NCBI RefSeq assembly: GCF_036669915.1
Contig: NC_089321.1
Location: forward strand, 17,441,598-17,505,597
Length of the DNA stretch: 64,000 nucleotides
Direction: 5' to 3'
Source: Pocillopora verrucosa
Lineage: Eukaryota > Cnidaria > Anthozoa > Scleractinia > Pocilloporidae
Shown here: positions 26,168 through 38,000 of the stretch, piece after piece
Numbering within the stretch: position 1 is the stretch's first letter
Layout of the letters: the number at the start of each line of letters is the position of its first letter
Notes under the pieces: model-generated
Databases searched by the model: none
What the model was told of the DNA's origin: nothing
Seen by the model: only the letters and a program-made list of their open reading frames with translations
Program-made: the position numbers and the translations under genes

Positions 26168-28201
26168 ATGGAGTGTCAAGTCCGGTTGGTCATGACTTCC
26201 CAGCGGTTGCAAGTTTTTCGAGGAATACTGAGGGAGTTGCGACATCTTTTGCCATTTAAGGTAATTTTTTTAATAAAAAAAAGGGCTGTATTGAATAGGA
26301 AATCTGAAAAACCTGTTAATTCTTGCGCGAAACGCGAGTACTATCGTCCCAAGGGCCACTAGCCCCCATGTTCTCCCGTGCATCACATGTGCTTGCATGA
26401 GTAAGCTTAGTTTTAACATGAAGCTAGAGAGAATCAAGGAGTAGAAGCGATGTGATGCCATGAAATCCAAGGTGCTGCGTGCGTTTTGGCCCTATATTCA
26501 TGTAAGTTGTTTCAATTTTAAAAAAAATTAACTTAGTGCACTTAGCTGCAAGCCTTTGAACAGCTTCAAAATTCTTCAACCAGTTTAAATTCACTGTAAA
26601 ATTTCTCTTCCAGATGTAGATGATATGTGAAACAATTTTTTAATTATTTCAATACTCCTTAAACAGGCGATGGTTGCCACCCCTGTTTCCTTGAACTCAA
26701 GCTAGAGTATCAATTACTACCCTCACCCCATCTCTGTGTTTCGGGCGTTCCCCCAGAAAGAGAAAGGGAAGGGAGGGGATGGGGGTTGGTGGGATTCTTA
26801 AATATCACATTTCCTCCCTTGAGATAGTAATAGACCCTAGGATTGTCAAAACATAACCAATTTTCTAAAATTGCTTAGAGTTGTTGGCATGTGTCAAACA
26901 AAATACCAAAATCTATACAAATTAGAAATTGAGATGATTCATGTACTGCATTTTGACACAAAAATGCTGAATACTCACACCTCAGTTGAAAAATGCATAA
27001 ATACCTGAATCCCGGAGCCCTTGGCTGAGCCTGAAAAATTCAGATGTATGATTTGCTGGAGTCTGAAGTGGTTTTCAATAATTGAATTTGCTGGACTTGT
27101 GCAACCAACATACATTAGGGCAGTGAGAGTGACGAACTCACATGAATGGGATTTGAAGATTCATTTTCTGCATTGAGAGGAGAGCAGGGTGCAAGTCATA
27201 TGCTAGATGTTTATTTTAATGACCTGAAGGCTTATCCTCATCAAAATTGTTTTTTGGTTAAAAATAATTGAAATCTTATGCCTGCAGCTCATATTGCATA
27301 GTCTTTAAGAAATGCCTCTTAAAAATACTTTCCATTTTGCCCTTTTAAATTTAAGTTTTAAAGGCTGATTTATGAAAGCCAGGAGTGTAGATATTAATTC
27401 ATTATTTAACTAGTGATTCCTTTTCATGTTAATTCCTATTCAAATAGGAACCTGTTACTTCAAGTTTGGAAGGCCAGTATCTGATAACAGAGTTTCATAA
27501 TTATTCCCAGGCTGGAGAAGCTTTAGCAAAGAAGCTCTACTTTGATTGTGTGTATTATCTTTGCTTACTTAGAAGTCAAAGAATGGCTCAGGTGAGTTTT
27601 ATTTCATTTTCATCATAATTATGTAAAATTTGTTTAAAGTTTAAACTACTGTAGTTGATGTCTCCTTTGTTCTTTAATCAAAAGAAAGAAAGTAGAAACC
27701 AAACTAGTTTGAAATCACTCTGACCTGAAATAACTCAATCAAGGAAGTCATTAGTAAAGTTTGTAAAATAGCTGAGAAACTACAGCATATCATTCATTAC
27801 ACTGGTAAACCCACAGAAATTTGAATTTGTCATATAAAAGCAATAGACCAGTCTTTCTATCAGTTTACTGGCATATAGTAATAATGGGAGAACACAAGAA
27901 AAGTTTGTAGAACACTTGGCTGGGGCTTATGATGTACATACTTTTTTGTGTTCTGGCAATCCAACATCAAACATGGATTATGACACCAGTGAACTGAAAG
28001 AAAGTGCCCTCTATTGCTCAACTGTATACCTGCATTTTGTGATAAATAAATGGTTGATGGTTGTTACATAATCTGTTACAGATGCTTCATGAAAAATACA
28101 AGGGGGTGGGGGAGAGGCCAGTGGAAGAAGTGGCAAGCTTAGTGGGTTTTAAGCTTCCAAAGCAATATCGAGAACCTTCAAATGATTCAAATGAAAAATG
28201 A
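26168..28201 (+). CDS. FMC1: FMC1 (mitochondrial complex V assembly factor 1) homologue
   Basis: Small mitochondrial matrix protein of the Complex1_LYR-like group, needed with ATP12/ATPAF2 for assembly of the F1 part of ATP synthase. Three exons, 26168-26260, 27448-27591 and 28082-28201, join in phase to 118 residues (human 113). Family signatures are FRGILRELRHL near the N-terminus (human FRGLLRELRYL), YYLCLLRSQR at the end of exon 2 (human TYLCLLRSIRK), and the C-terminal HEKYKGVGERPVEEVASLVG (human HGKGERSVEESAGLVG) followed by FKLPKQ. Two possible starts exist: ATG at 26168 and, eight codons later, 26192 (MTSQRLQVFRG); the second places FRG nearer its position in the human protein. Divergent from IGBP1. 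Confidence 0.93.
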
Positions 28202-30772
28202 TATTATTGGTTTGCATGTGGCAAGGATTCAAGACAAGTGCTGGTGTGATAGGAGGGCATACCACATACACACTGGTGTGGTACAGTTAGAGTGGAGGTG
28301 GATTCAATGTATAAAAGAGGATTGACTATAGATTGTGGAAGCTTTTGGTGAAAGTACCAGTAACAATTGTTTGCATGATGAAAATCGCTGTGGCACTTCA
28401 ACTGAAGTATTGAAAACATTTAATACTGAAACCACTAACTTCTAGGCCACTAGGTATCTAAGCTCTCAAGAAGACCTGCAATATGTAGGAGAAGTATGCT
28501 TCAAAAAATTAGGCAACTTTTATATCAACCATTACAAAGTATTATCACATGACTTTATAAAATTGGCCACATTCTTAGATTTGTAGAGTAACTTAACATT
28601 TCAAAACCTGTCTCCACTTTTGCCCAATATTGGACTTCCATGCTGCCTTTTGTATCCCTCCTTTCTTCCCCATCCTTAGGCAATCTGTTTGAACTATCAG
28701 GAGCAGCTACAGAAATAACAAAATGTTCCTTTATCTAATAACCAGTGCAGCTGTGGTTTGTGAATTAAATAGGGTCTTGTTTCCCATTTTTTGAAATGGG
28801 GCTGTCCATTGTCAAATTCTCAGCACCTTGGAAAACAATTTTGGAACAATCAGGCTACTTTTTGGGATCTCAAATGTAGTGCACATTGAATATCTATACT
28901 TTTTTTAAGGGCCAAGATGAAAATTACCAGTTGAACACACCTCTCCTTTAACCCTTTCTTTTTTAACTGATTGAAGTAATGGAGTGGAAGCTGGACACAG
29001 AAATGTGGTAACACATTGTTTTGAAATGGAGTCTTTGCATTTCCAGTGTAATAGTCTTCAAAATTAGGGTTCAAAGGTTCCTGTATTGAACAATCATCTA
29101 GAAATACTTTGTAAGATAGTCAAAACCCTGGTAACCCCTTCTTTTACCCCAAAAAGAATTATGTTTCTCTGAATGATATCACCCACACTTATTTGAGTTA
29201 GTTTAAAACCTTTATTTTAACTCAAGCTTTCCTGGTGTTACAAAAAGCATACCTCTACATCATAACAATAATTATTACTGCTCATCAGGCACGTTGTAAT
29301 TGACCATTGGAATAAAAAGGCAACATGCTGATATGCTGTTAATTATCAACTTCTATTAATACCTAGCTGGAAAACTATTAGAATTAAATTTTGCGTAACA
29401 AGACTTAAATTTTACTGCTTCAGCTCTATACTTAGTTAGCAACTTATTTAATAATTACAATGACTAACCAATCTCATCCTGACCAGCAAACCTATGGTGC
29501 TTGAAGCACAACAAAATCAGGTGAGAATTACAAAATAATTCTCCCATATCTCTGGAACATAAATTCCATTCAAAAAAATCATTTAAATTGATTCTCTACA
29601 CAATAAGCTACCAGCACTTATTTTCAATATTTTGTTCTACTTGTGGAAGTAGTTTCTACAAAGAATCACAAGTGAAATGAGACTTTTAAAGCATAATTGA
29701 TTACCAGCTACTTTACAACTTGTCTCAATACTTAATTAACCCTTTAACTTCCAGAAGTGATTGTCAAGTAACTTCTCCTTATAATATCCATACATTATCC
29801 ACCAAACAGGTAATGGTAATTCACAAAATTATCAGTCAAAAGTTATCTTCATCTAACAGAGTTGTGACAGCTAGAGGAGAGAATTGACCATCAGATCTTT
29901 AGAGTTAAAAAGTAATTTGATCACATTTTCTACAATTTCATTTCTTTGAAGTACACGAGAACCTGGCCTCTGGCAACACCTTGGGAATAGTAAACAGGTG
30001 ACAGGCAAACAACCACATGAATTTAAAAAGGAACTGACAAGACAATGTAACAGTTAGAATTCCAATAACTACATGTGGACAATTAAATCTACATGTACAT
30101 AATCAAGGTGTGAAATGAATGGCTTTCAAATTATATCTATCTGGCTGATTAAAACTTATACTGAATTGCATGCATCTACATGAACCTCGGAAAGGACTTC
30201 TTCCTAAGTAAATGTTTATCCAGATCTTAGATGAATGATTACCTGCCAAAGCTAAAACAGCTATATTAAGAACAAATTACACTTACTTCCCAAAAGGTAT
30301 CGTTAAAATGTGAAGAGACCTACACCAAATTAATCAAAAATAGCCAATTAGAATAAATTAGAAAGATCCAAAGAGAATTCGAAGTTCCCACGAGGTTAGC
30401 AAATACTAGCCAAGATCTACTTCAGAAATATGAAGCTGTACATGTTGAGAGCAAGAAATGCATCATTCCTGGGTGAACCTTACAGTAGACACTGGACACT
30501 TTCTCCCACAAACTTGGTCATGAAACAAATACAGCAACAATTTTTTAATTCTTGGGTCATAGAAAATTAAGAATATACATCTATTTAAGGATATGAGCAA
30601 ACTTGTTTTCCACTGATCTACAGCTTCTAAAACAGCGAACACCTTGGTTCCCTGCAAAGGGTTGTCTTCAAGTCACTTTAACTAACTAGTGTGTTTTTAC
30701 TGCACCCTATCATAAAAAACCAGCAGACTTGTCAGACTTAAACTGTTTCAAGTCAAGAATTGAGTGTCTCAT
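28202..30772. other. convergent intergenic region FMC1 / POU gene
   Basis: Holds the 3' UTRs of FMC1 (+) and the POU gene (-). Apart from the family B hairpin element at 29736-29912 I see only AT-rich unique sequence and short chance ORFs. Confidence 0.5.
29736..29912. mobile_element. TTAACC hairpin MITE (family B), intergenic copy
   Basis: Begins TTAACCCTTTAACTTCCAGA and ends AGAGTTAAAAAG. It shares TACATTATCCA, ACAGGTAATG and GACAGCTAGAGGAGAGAATT with the copy at 25251-25446. Confidence 0.7.
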
Positions 30773-33700
30773 TCAACTTTGAGATTCAGTCAAAGGTACA
30801 TTAGAGACTGTCTCATATGTGGCTACTCCATTACTGATTAGTGCTGGCTCAATGAGTTGTGTGTTTTCTGGTACAGTGTTCCGTGTTCCAGACACTGAAT
30901 GAACAATACTATTATCATGCACTTGGGCAAAGCTCACATCAGTAGTAGAAACTGTAGGGCGAGAACTTTTCACTGGGCTTCCCTCAGAAGTCAAACACAC
31001 CAAGGCTTTTACGCGGTCTTCTGTGAAAGAGAACTGACCAACTGGCATGTTGGTAAAATCTAGTTTTGTTGGTTCTTTCTCAATGCTCTGGTCTTCTTGT
31101 TTCTTAGCATCAAGCTCTGCTTTAAGTGAGAGATTAGGGCGGCCTTTTCCAGAGGCCATTCGCTTCATCATTTGCTTTCGGTTGCAGAACCAGACTCTAA
31201 CAGTAACTGGCTCAAGGCCCAACTTAGAGGAAATTTCAATAATTTCTGCACTGCTAGGCTTTGGATTCTGTTCAAATGCATGAATCAAATACTGAAGAGT
31301 TTCATTTGAGAAAGAAGTTCTTCTTTTGCGCTTCTTGCACATTCTCAACCCTTTGGCACACTCCTGTTCTTTTTGCTCAATCCAGCCTTGCAAAACTGGC
31401 TTCATTTTTTCTGCAGCCTTCAGACCAAGGTTTTTAGATTCAAATCTTGAAATAAATGACTGACTGTAAGAAGAATGTCCATTGCTGTGGGACAGCTCAT
31501 TACCCACATCTTCCTGAGTGTATCCCAGTGCAATCCGCCGTGCCCGGAAGGACTCAATGAAGGCTTTCATGTCAGCTGTTAAGCAACTATCAGATAGCGT
31601 GCCAAAGATCTGTGCTGAGGAATTTGGTGAATCTGACAACTCCTCAACTGATGTCTGGCTCACTTCTTGTGAAGGAGGTGGTTCCTGGGCTTTCACCACT
31701 TGAATTTGTGTAACCACCGGTGCCGGAAGAGTAAGTGAGGAGGTTGGAATAGTGTAAGTCGAGTACCCAGAAATTACACCTCCATTTTGAGAAACAGGAA
31801 GAGCTTGTATCTGGCTTGTGACAAAATGGCCCACCTAAGCAAATGGCAAAAACACTGAGTTTCAAACCAGATACAGAAACCATACCAAATAAACACACAA
31901 AATACAGATCTAGTTCCTAGTCTTTGGTTAAAAAAAAATGCTTCAAATCAGTTTAACTTGTAATTCTTCTCAGTCTTCTATCATATAAGAGAACTTGAAA
32001 TAACATGTCACCAATTTAATGGCTTGGCTTAAATCTGAATTCAAACTACACATACAGCTTGTACACCATAAAACTTCTTCTCAGCTAAGGAAGTGGCAAG
32101 TGGCTTACCAGTTTAAATGGCCAGAAAGCTTAAAAAGATTCATACACAATGACATTGTGATTCTTTTTACTACATTTAGATTATTATTTTTGATATAGTT
32201 TTTTTTAATATTCATAAATCTTATGATAAAAAAAAGAGAATCCTTGCATAGGTAGAGTTCATTACACTCAATTGCAAAAAATACTGACACCTCAAGAGCG
32301 TGATCCATGAACAATGAGACCCAATGCCTTTGTGAGAAATATTCACACTCGTATATAACCAGTGACTCACTCTTGTTATTCATGGAAAATCATTTCTTTC
32401 AGGAAAGCTTGGATAGCTTTCATCATTCCCTGTGTGTAACCAATGGTGGAAATCATGTACATCTAACCCATAAAGCCGTACAGGATCACTATTACTATCA
32501 TTATTTATTGTAAAACTTTTAAGGTGTTGACATTTTTGCAATCAAGTGTATATTGTTGTATAGTGACTTGCCACACATACTCACCTGCATACTCGACTGT
32601 ATCGACTGGTTGGTATTCTGACAAAGTTGTTCAGAGCCAATAACTGACCTTGTGTTACCTATATTAATAATAGATGGTGCCTTGTTACAGTTAAAAGTAA
32701 GTATTTAAAAGTTATTTTTAACAATACTAAGAGCAACAACCACCTACTTTCTTTTTAAAGGGATCTCCATTTATGACTCCATTTAACATATCTCTTAGTG
32801 CCTGCATTATGTTAAGCAGGCTGTTTTCCCTGTTTTAACCCACAGATTTAAAAAATATCTCACCGACCTTGTTTTCTTAATCCACACAGTGTTACAGAAC
32901 TTCATTTTTTTTTGCTCAAATTTATGGTTTCCCGCTTGGGCCATAAATCTGCCCAGAAAAACTTGGTCCATAACTTACAGTACAAACCAAGAAAATGAGT
33001 AAGAGGTATTTATTAGTCTTGACTCACAGGGTTACTCAATTTTTGAGAAACATCAATCATCATTAGCATTATTGTCGTTATTATCATGAGCATTATTGTT
33101 AATGTTACCGTTACCATTATCATTTGAAGGTTATTAATTTCAGAAGAGAGTATTTTGCCACAATGATGACTAGTGAAACACTGAGTATACTTGATTATCT
33201 ATTTTAGAAAAATTTTAAAAGCTGATGATTTAAGCATTATCCATGGTTACAGTACATGATGCTGACTGCAAGTCATAAACCCCACAATGGTTCATTAAAG
33301 AGAAAAAGTTGTGCCATAAATTCAAAACATTGCATTTTTTCCCCTAAACACAAGTCCAAGATTGCCCCCCCCCCCAAAAAAAAAAAAACAAAAACAAAAA
33401 AAACTCAACAGCTCTTGGACTATAATGGTGTGCACCTTAGACTTTTTTATAGACTTTTCAGGCTACCTTATTTTCACTTTTTATACTAATTGCACTTCAC
33501 CATGTTAATTAAATTAATGAGACAGTTATTTAACCAAAGTTTAACCATTGTCAACAAAACTGCGTTATAAACAATCTTGAATTGAGCTTAATCTTTTATC
33601 AGAAAATTTATTTTTGCAAACAGTTTCAAGAGGGCTGAAAGCTAGCAGTTAAAGGATATATATTTAATGAAAACAACCCTCTTACAGAGAATCCCAGAGG

Positions 33701-33843
33701 CCCACTGCTTGCGGGAAACCGCGGTTTGGGTTAGACCTTGTGTAAATAACCAGCCCAATGTGTTTCTTGAGATGAAATATCAGGTTATAAAGGGCTTTCA
33801 CTGATAACAATCATAAATCCGAAATTATTACCTGTTTAGACAT
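30773..33843 (-). CDS. divergent POU-homeodomain transcription factor (POU6-like)
   Basis: Sequence-specific nuclear transcription factor. Three coding exons on the minus strand: 33832-33843 (MSKQ), 32585-32680 and 30773-31834, together 389 residues; phases agree. After a Ser/Gln/Pro-rich N-terminal region comes a POU-specific domain (about 120-194: FRARRIALGYTQEDVG, YSQSFISRFE, MKPVLQGWIEQ) and, after a short linker, a homeodomain (about 203-262) starting KKRKRRTSF and with recognition helix VRVWFCNRKQ. POU proteins normally read WFCNRRQ, so a conservative Arg-to-Lys change sits in helix 3. KKRKRRTSF, YSQS and KPVL-W recall class 6 (POU6F); the class is uncertain. The last exon encodes both domains with no intron between. 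The 12-base first exon is inferred from its strong donor and matching phase; an upstream alternative is possible. Confidence 0.88.
33367..33405. repeat. poly-C / poly-A low-complexity run
   Basis: Eleven C followed by A-rich sequence in the POU gene intron. Simple sequence; no function suggested. Confidence 0.8.
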
Positions 33844-35006
33844 AGAATCATTTATGTAATTTTGACAATATAGACAGTGCATACAAGTGATAGTGCACTC
33901 TTAGTGCAGTTGAAATTTAATTTAAAAAATTATCAGTGCTTATGCCAACCAATAAATGCAATGTGGGTTTGTCTGCTAAGGCTGTGTGAAAGGAGACAGT
34001 GTAAGGCAACACTGCCGCTAGTTGTGAGAAATAACAACACCACACAAAGGAAAACTCCTTCTTTTGCTGATTCAGTAAATGTTCTTGTTTTTATTTAAAG
34101 CACTCCCTCCAAGTATCCAGCAATGCATTACTAACTTTGTTTGAGCCTTTTAATTCCTACACTGAAAAAAACTACATTTTTAAGCATGCTGAATTAGCCT
34201 TCAATTCTTAAAAGGAAGACAAACTCTATGTTAATTGCCAATGTTACAGCAATAAAAGTAAATAAACCACACTTGTAAATTTTGAAAAGGTGATTGGAGC
34301 TGTCAGGTTGATTAACCTCCAAAACCTAAACTTGTAAATTTATCTTTACCGACTTCAAGTTCTCAACCAACTTTTGTCCTTTCTTTGGAAAGTACTTGAC
34401 AAATAAGTGAATCACACTTGACAACATCACGGCCAAAAGTTCTGGACTCTTCTCACTTTAAGAGTGCTTACCATCTAAGGACACTCACAAATCAGAGCTA
34501 GATGTAACTCGCCAAGTTGTATTTTTTGGTAAGTGCATTAAACTGTTAAGCAGAACTGACAGACCAGATTATTCATTTATGGCTAATGTGATAAGATAAT
34601 GATATATTAGCATGTTTTGTTTTAAGAGCTGGCATTCTAAAGATTTTGTAGGCTGCCCTGCCTCTTTCTCTGCGGAGGTTAGCCAGTTTGCTATTAGTTA
34701 AAAAATTAAGCTGAGAATAAAGAAAATGAGAGAGATTATTTTTGAGCAATAATTTTCCTCTTCACAACTTAGGGAAGACTTCAAAAGAGGACATGGCTGA
34801 ATTTTCAGAGAACCCAATCTGGCCGGTCAGTTTTGAGTAAAGGCACATGCCACATGCCATAAGCAAATTACTGTAGATTAATCAGGCTGTTCCTCAAGTG
34901 CATTAAATAGTTGTCCCAGTGTTAATTCATTATGTGAGATGTTTTAATATTCAAAGATACCACAAAGTTACTAGACTGGTGAAAGTGCAAGCTTATAACC
35001 AAAATG
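33844..35006. other. POU upstream / PPCS downstream interval
   Basis: Should contain the POU gene promoter and the PPCS 3' UTR. Unique AT-rich sequence; a donor-like CCTTAGATG/GTAAGC on the minus strand at about 34459 might mark a non-coding 5' exon. No repeat family recognised. Confidence 0.4.
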
Positions 35007-38000
35007 TTATGTACCTTGCATCACAACAGAAGTATAGAAGTGCTGGTGCATTTTCTTAAGATCAGCAACAATCTTTTCCTCAATTTCTCTACCAGCCTCT
35101 AATTCAGAATCTGACATCCATATAGCTGTCTCTTGAGTAGGAGTGATCATCACAACTGTCTTCTTGCGAGTTTGTAGGATGTTTGATACCACCACCTAGA
35201 GCAAATTTAGGAATTGGTATATATATCTAATTACACAATTTGGTGTGTAGTATCCCTAATTATTTTTATAAGTTGTGCTGAATTTTGAAGAGCCGTCAGG
35301 GAAAGTCAAAATGCATATGTAACCATTCAAAATACTAAGCAGTACTACACACCAAAACATCTGGTAAGTTATTTATTATCCAACTGCTTTATTTTATGCA
35401 CATTTCCCATCAGGCCTGAAAACTAAGGCAGATAGCTGAGCATAGCATATGCAGCCAACCAGTCAAACAGGTTTTTTTCCAGTACAAAATGACCAACTGT
35501 CCAAGTATTGCATGATATTTGTACTCAACTTGAGTGTTATTTGTACTCTACTCTGTGCAGTTCGATAATGATTAAATTTAGTCCAATATACTAAGAAATA
35601 ACTAGTGATCAGTCATGTATAATTGATTCATCTTTCTCTTCCTTTACAGATTTGGATATTGCTGTAGATTTTGAGGACTTTTTTATTACTTTCTTGTATT
35701 ACAGTGAGAATACCCTACAAGTATGAGAGTATTCTCAATAGAGATCCATGGGAAATGTCTCACATGCTACAAAAACAAGGTAAAGTAGAGTTGATCATAG
35801 GAACTTAATCCATAATGGCTGCTAAATGGTCACTTGCTACTTCACAGCCTCCTACTCAACCAAATTCTTAAGTAAATGTAAATCAGTAGAGGTAATGGGT
35901 CAATCAATTCAAAGCTTCAACACTGCTCCCCTACACAAACATTTGAACTCTCGGATACTGGACTCAAATTCCAAAAATGCACTACCCAAGTGCCAAAGTG
36001 CTGCTTAATGGTCAAGTGCTATTTACAGTGTACCTCACAGTCTACACCTCCACCAAATTCTTATGTAAAAGTGAACCAGTAGAAGTAATGGTTTGACCAA
36101 TTTCAAGCTTGAACATTGCCCCCTACCCAGACATTGGAACTTTTGAAGATTGGTTCATTCAACTTCCAACCCCCTAAGGAACCAAAAGTGTTTTTACATG
36201 CCTTACCCAAGTGCCAAATTTGATGGTTAAAGGGCAAAATAAGGGACAGTGACTTTCTATTCTTTGACCATGCTTTAAACCTAAACCATGTAGACCTTTC
36301 CTTCCAATCCATTCATTCATAGAAGTGAACTCCTTACCTTTAAACATCTCTATATTAAAAGACATAAATTATATTAAGATATATTCAACTTCTTGACCCC
36401 AACCAGGCAAGGTTCAAATTCCCCACTCCTCAGGCACAAATGACAGAAATGCCCCTTGGTTGCTTAGGGAGTGAATTGATTGGCACATAATCAACAAGTA
36501 GGGAACAGAAAATATAAAAAAATTACCTGATGTGAGTACTTGGCTAAAGCCTCGCGTGCCTTCTTAGAGATAATGTTCATGTCGGTCTCCAACTATACAC
36601 CAAAGAGGAGTTTATGTCATTTTAATTAATTGAGGCTGGCAGTCTTGGTAGTTATGATATAGCAAAGTGAAGAAAATCAATGTTCAGCATCAAATAGATT
36701 GTGTATATCTTTTCCTGAGGTGTCACCACAAAGGACATAATTAAAAGCAATTAAAAGTAAACTCAAACATCTTTAATAAAAATAAATTAAAGCCATATGC
36801 CTTAACCCTCTCCTCCCAGGAGTGACCATGAGAGAATTTCTCCTTTTTTTCCCCATGTCAATAAAATAATTGCAGAAGGTAATGAGCATTTAGAGAAATA
36901 TAAACCTGGGGTTATATTTGGAATGATTTAAAACCAAATTCTTAATAACGTTATCTCAAAAAATGCATGGTAGATGGTAAGGAGAATCAATGTTAATTTG
37001 ACCTTAAGAATGAAAGGGTTCCATCATCAAACAGTAAACCACTGGAAAAGTTGATCTCAAAGCAGCAATGAATAGTGATACTAAGTAATTCTTTAATTTT
37101 ATAAGATTTCCTTGCCTTAAATGAGACAGTAAATGCCTGTGGTATCCATTCTTTCACAAGAGGTGCCATCATTTTAGGGGACTGCACCAAGTTAAGCTGC
37201 AGAGGAGCATTTGATTGAATCTTGTGTTTTGGCTGTACAAATAATACATCAAGAGAATGTCAATTAATTTTTCAGCATTCAAGAAGATTTATGACATGTT
37301 ATAACATTATGCTTGTTCACATGGCTTAACATTTAACCATCTAAAGCAAAAAAGCTCAGTGTTAGAATGTTACAAACAATAATCTGAAGAATATAGGAAG
37401 TCAAATAGAAAAACTAGTCTTCCATATTGTTACAACACATTGGTAAGGGACAAAATGTCTTTATGTTGCTTGGTGGTCATCATTATTCTGTAGTATTACC
37501 TAAATGTATCAAAGTATTTTGACTTGGTTTATCAAAGAAATTACACTTGTCCCTGTACATGCATTTTTTTTTTCAAAGCCACATATTTTCATCATATATC
37601 ATAGTCTTAAATAAGCACCCAAGCTCCAATAAGCACCCTCCGCTGAATAAGTGCCCAATCCCTGAGCCATTATGTCAATCAAGCAAACCCTTGAATAAGC
37701 ACTCTCTTCCCACCCAACTCTGTCCTTCCTCACTTTCTTACAGAGTAGGATTACAAGGAAAATCTGTTTCTATTGCCACTTTATTTAAAACTTTTAAGCT
37801 TCAACTGGCACAGAATCAGTACATGTTAATAGTTTTTAGTATGTGCCCCTCCTTTTAAGCAATAGAAAGTTTTACATAAGTGCCTCATAGATTATTAAAG
37901 GAAATATGGTAAATAATAAAGAAGAGAAGTCTTACTAAATCTTGAGGAGGGATGTAAAAGTCAGAGACTGCAGCTGCTAAGTACATCATAACTGCAGGTC

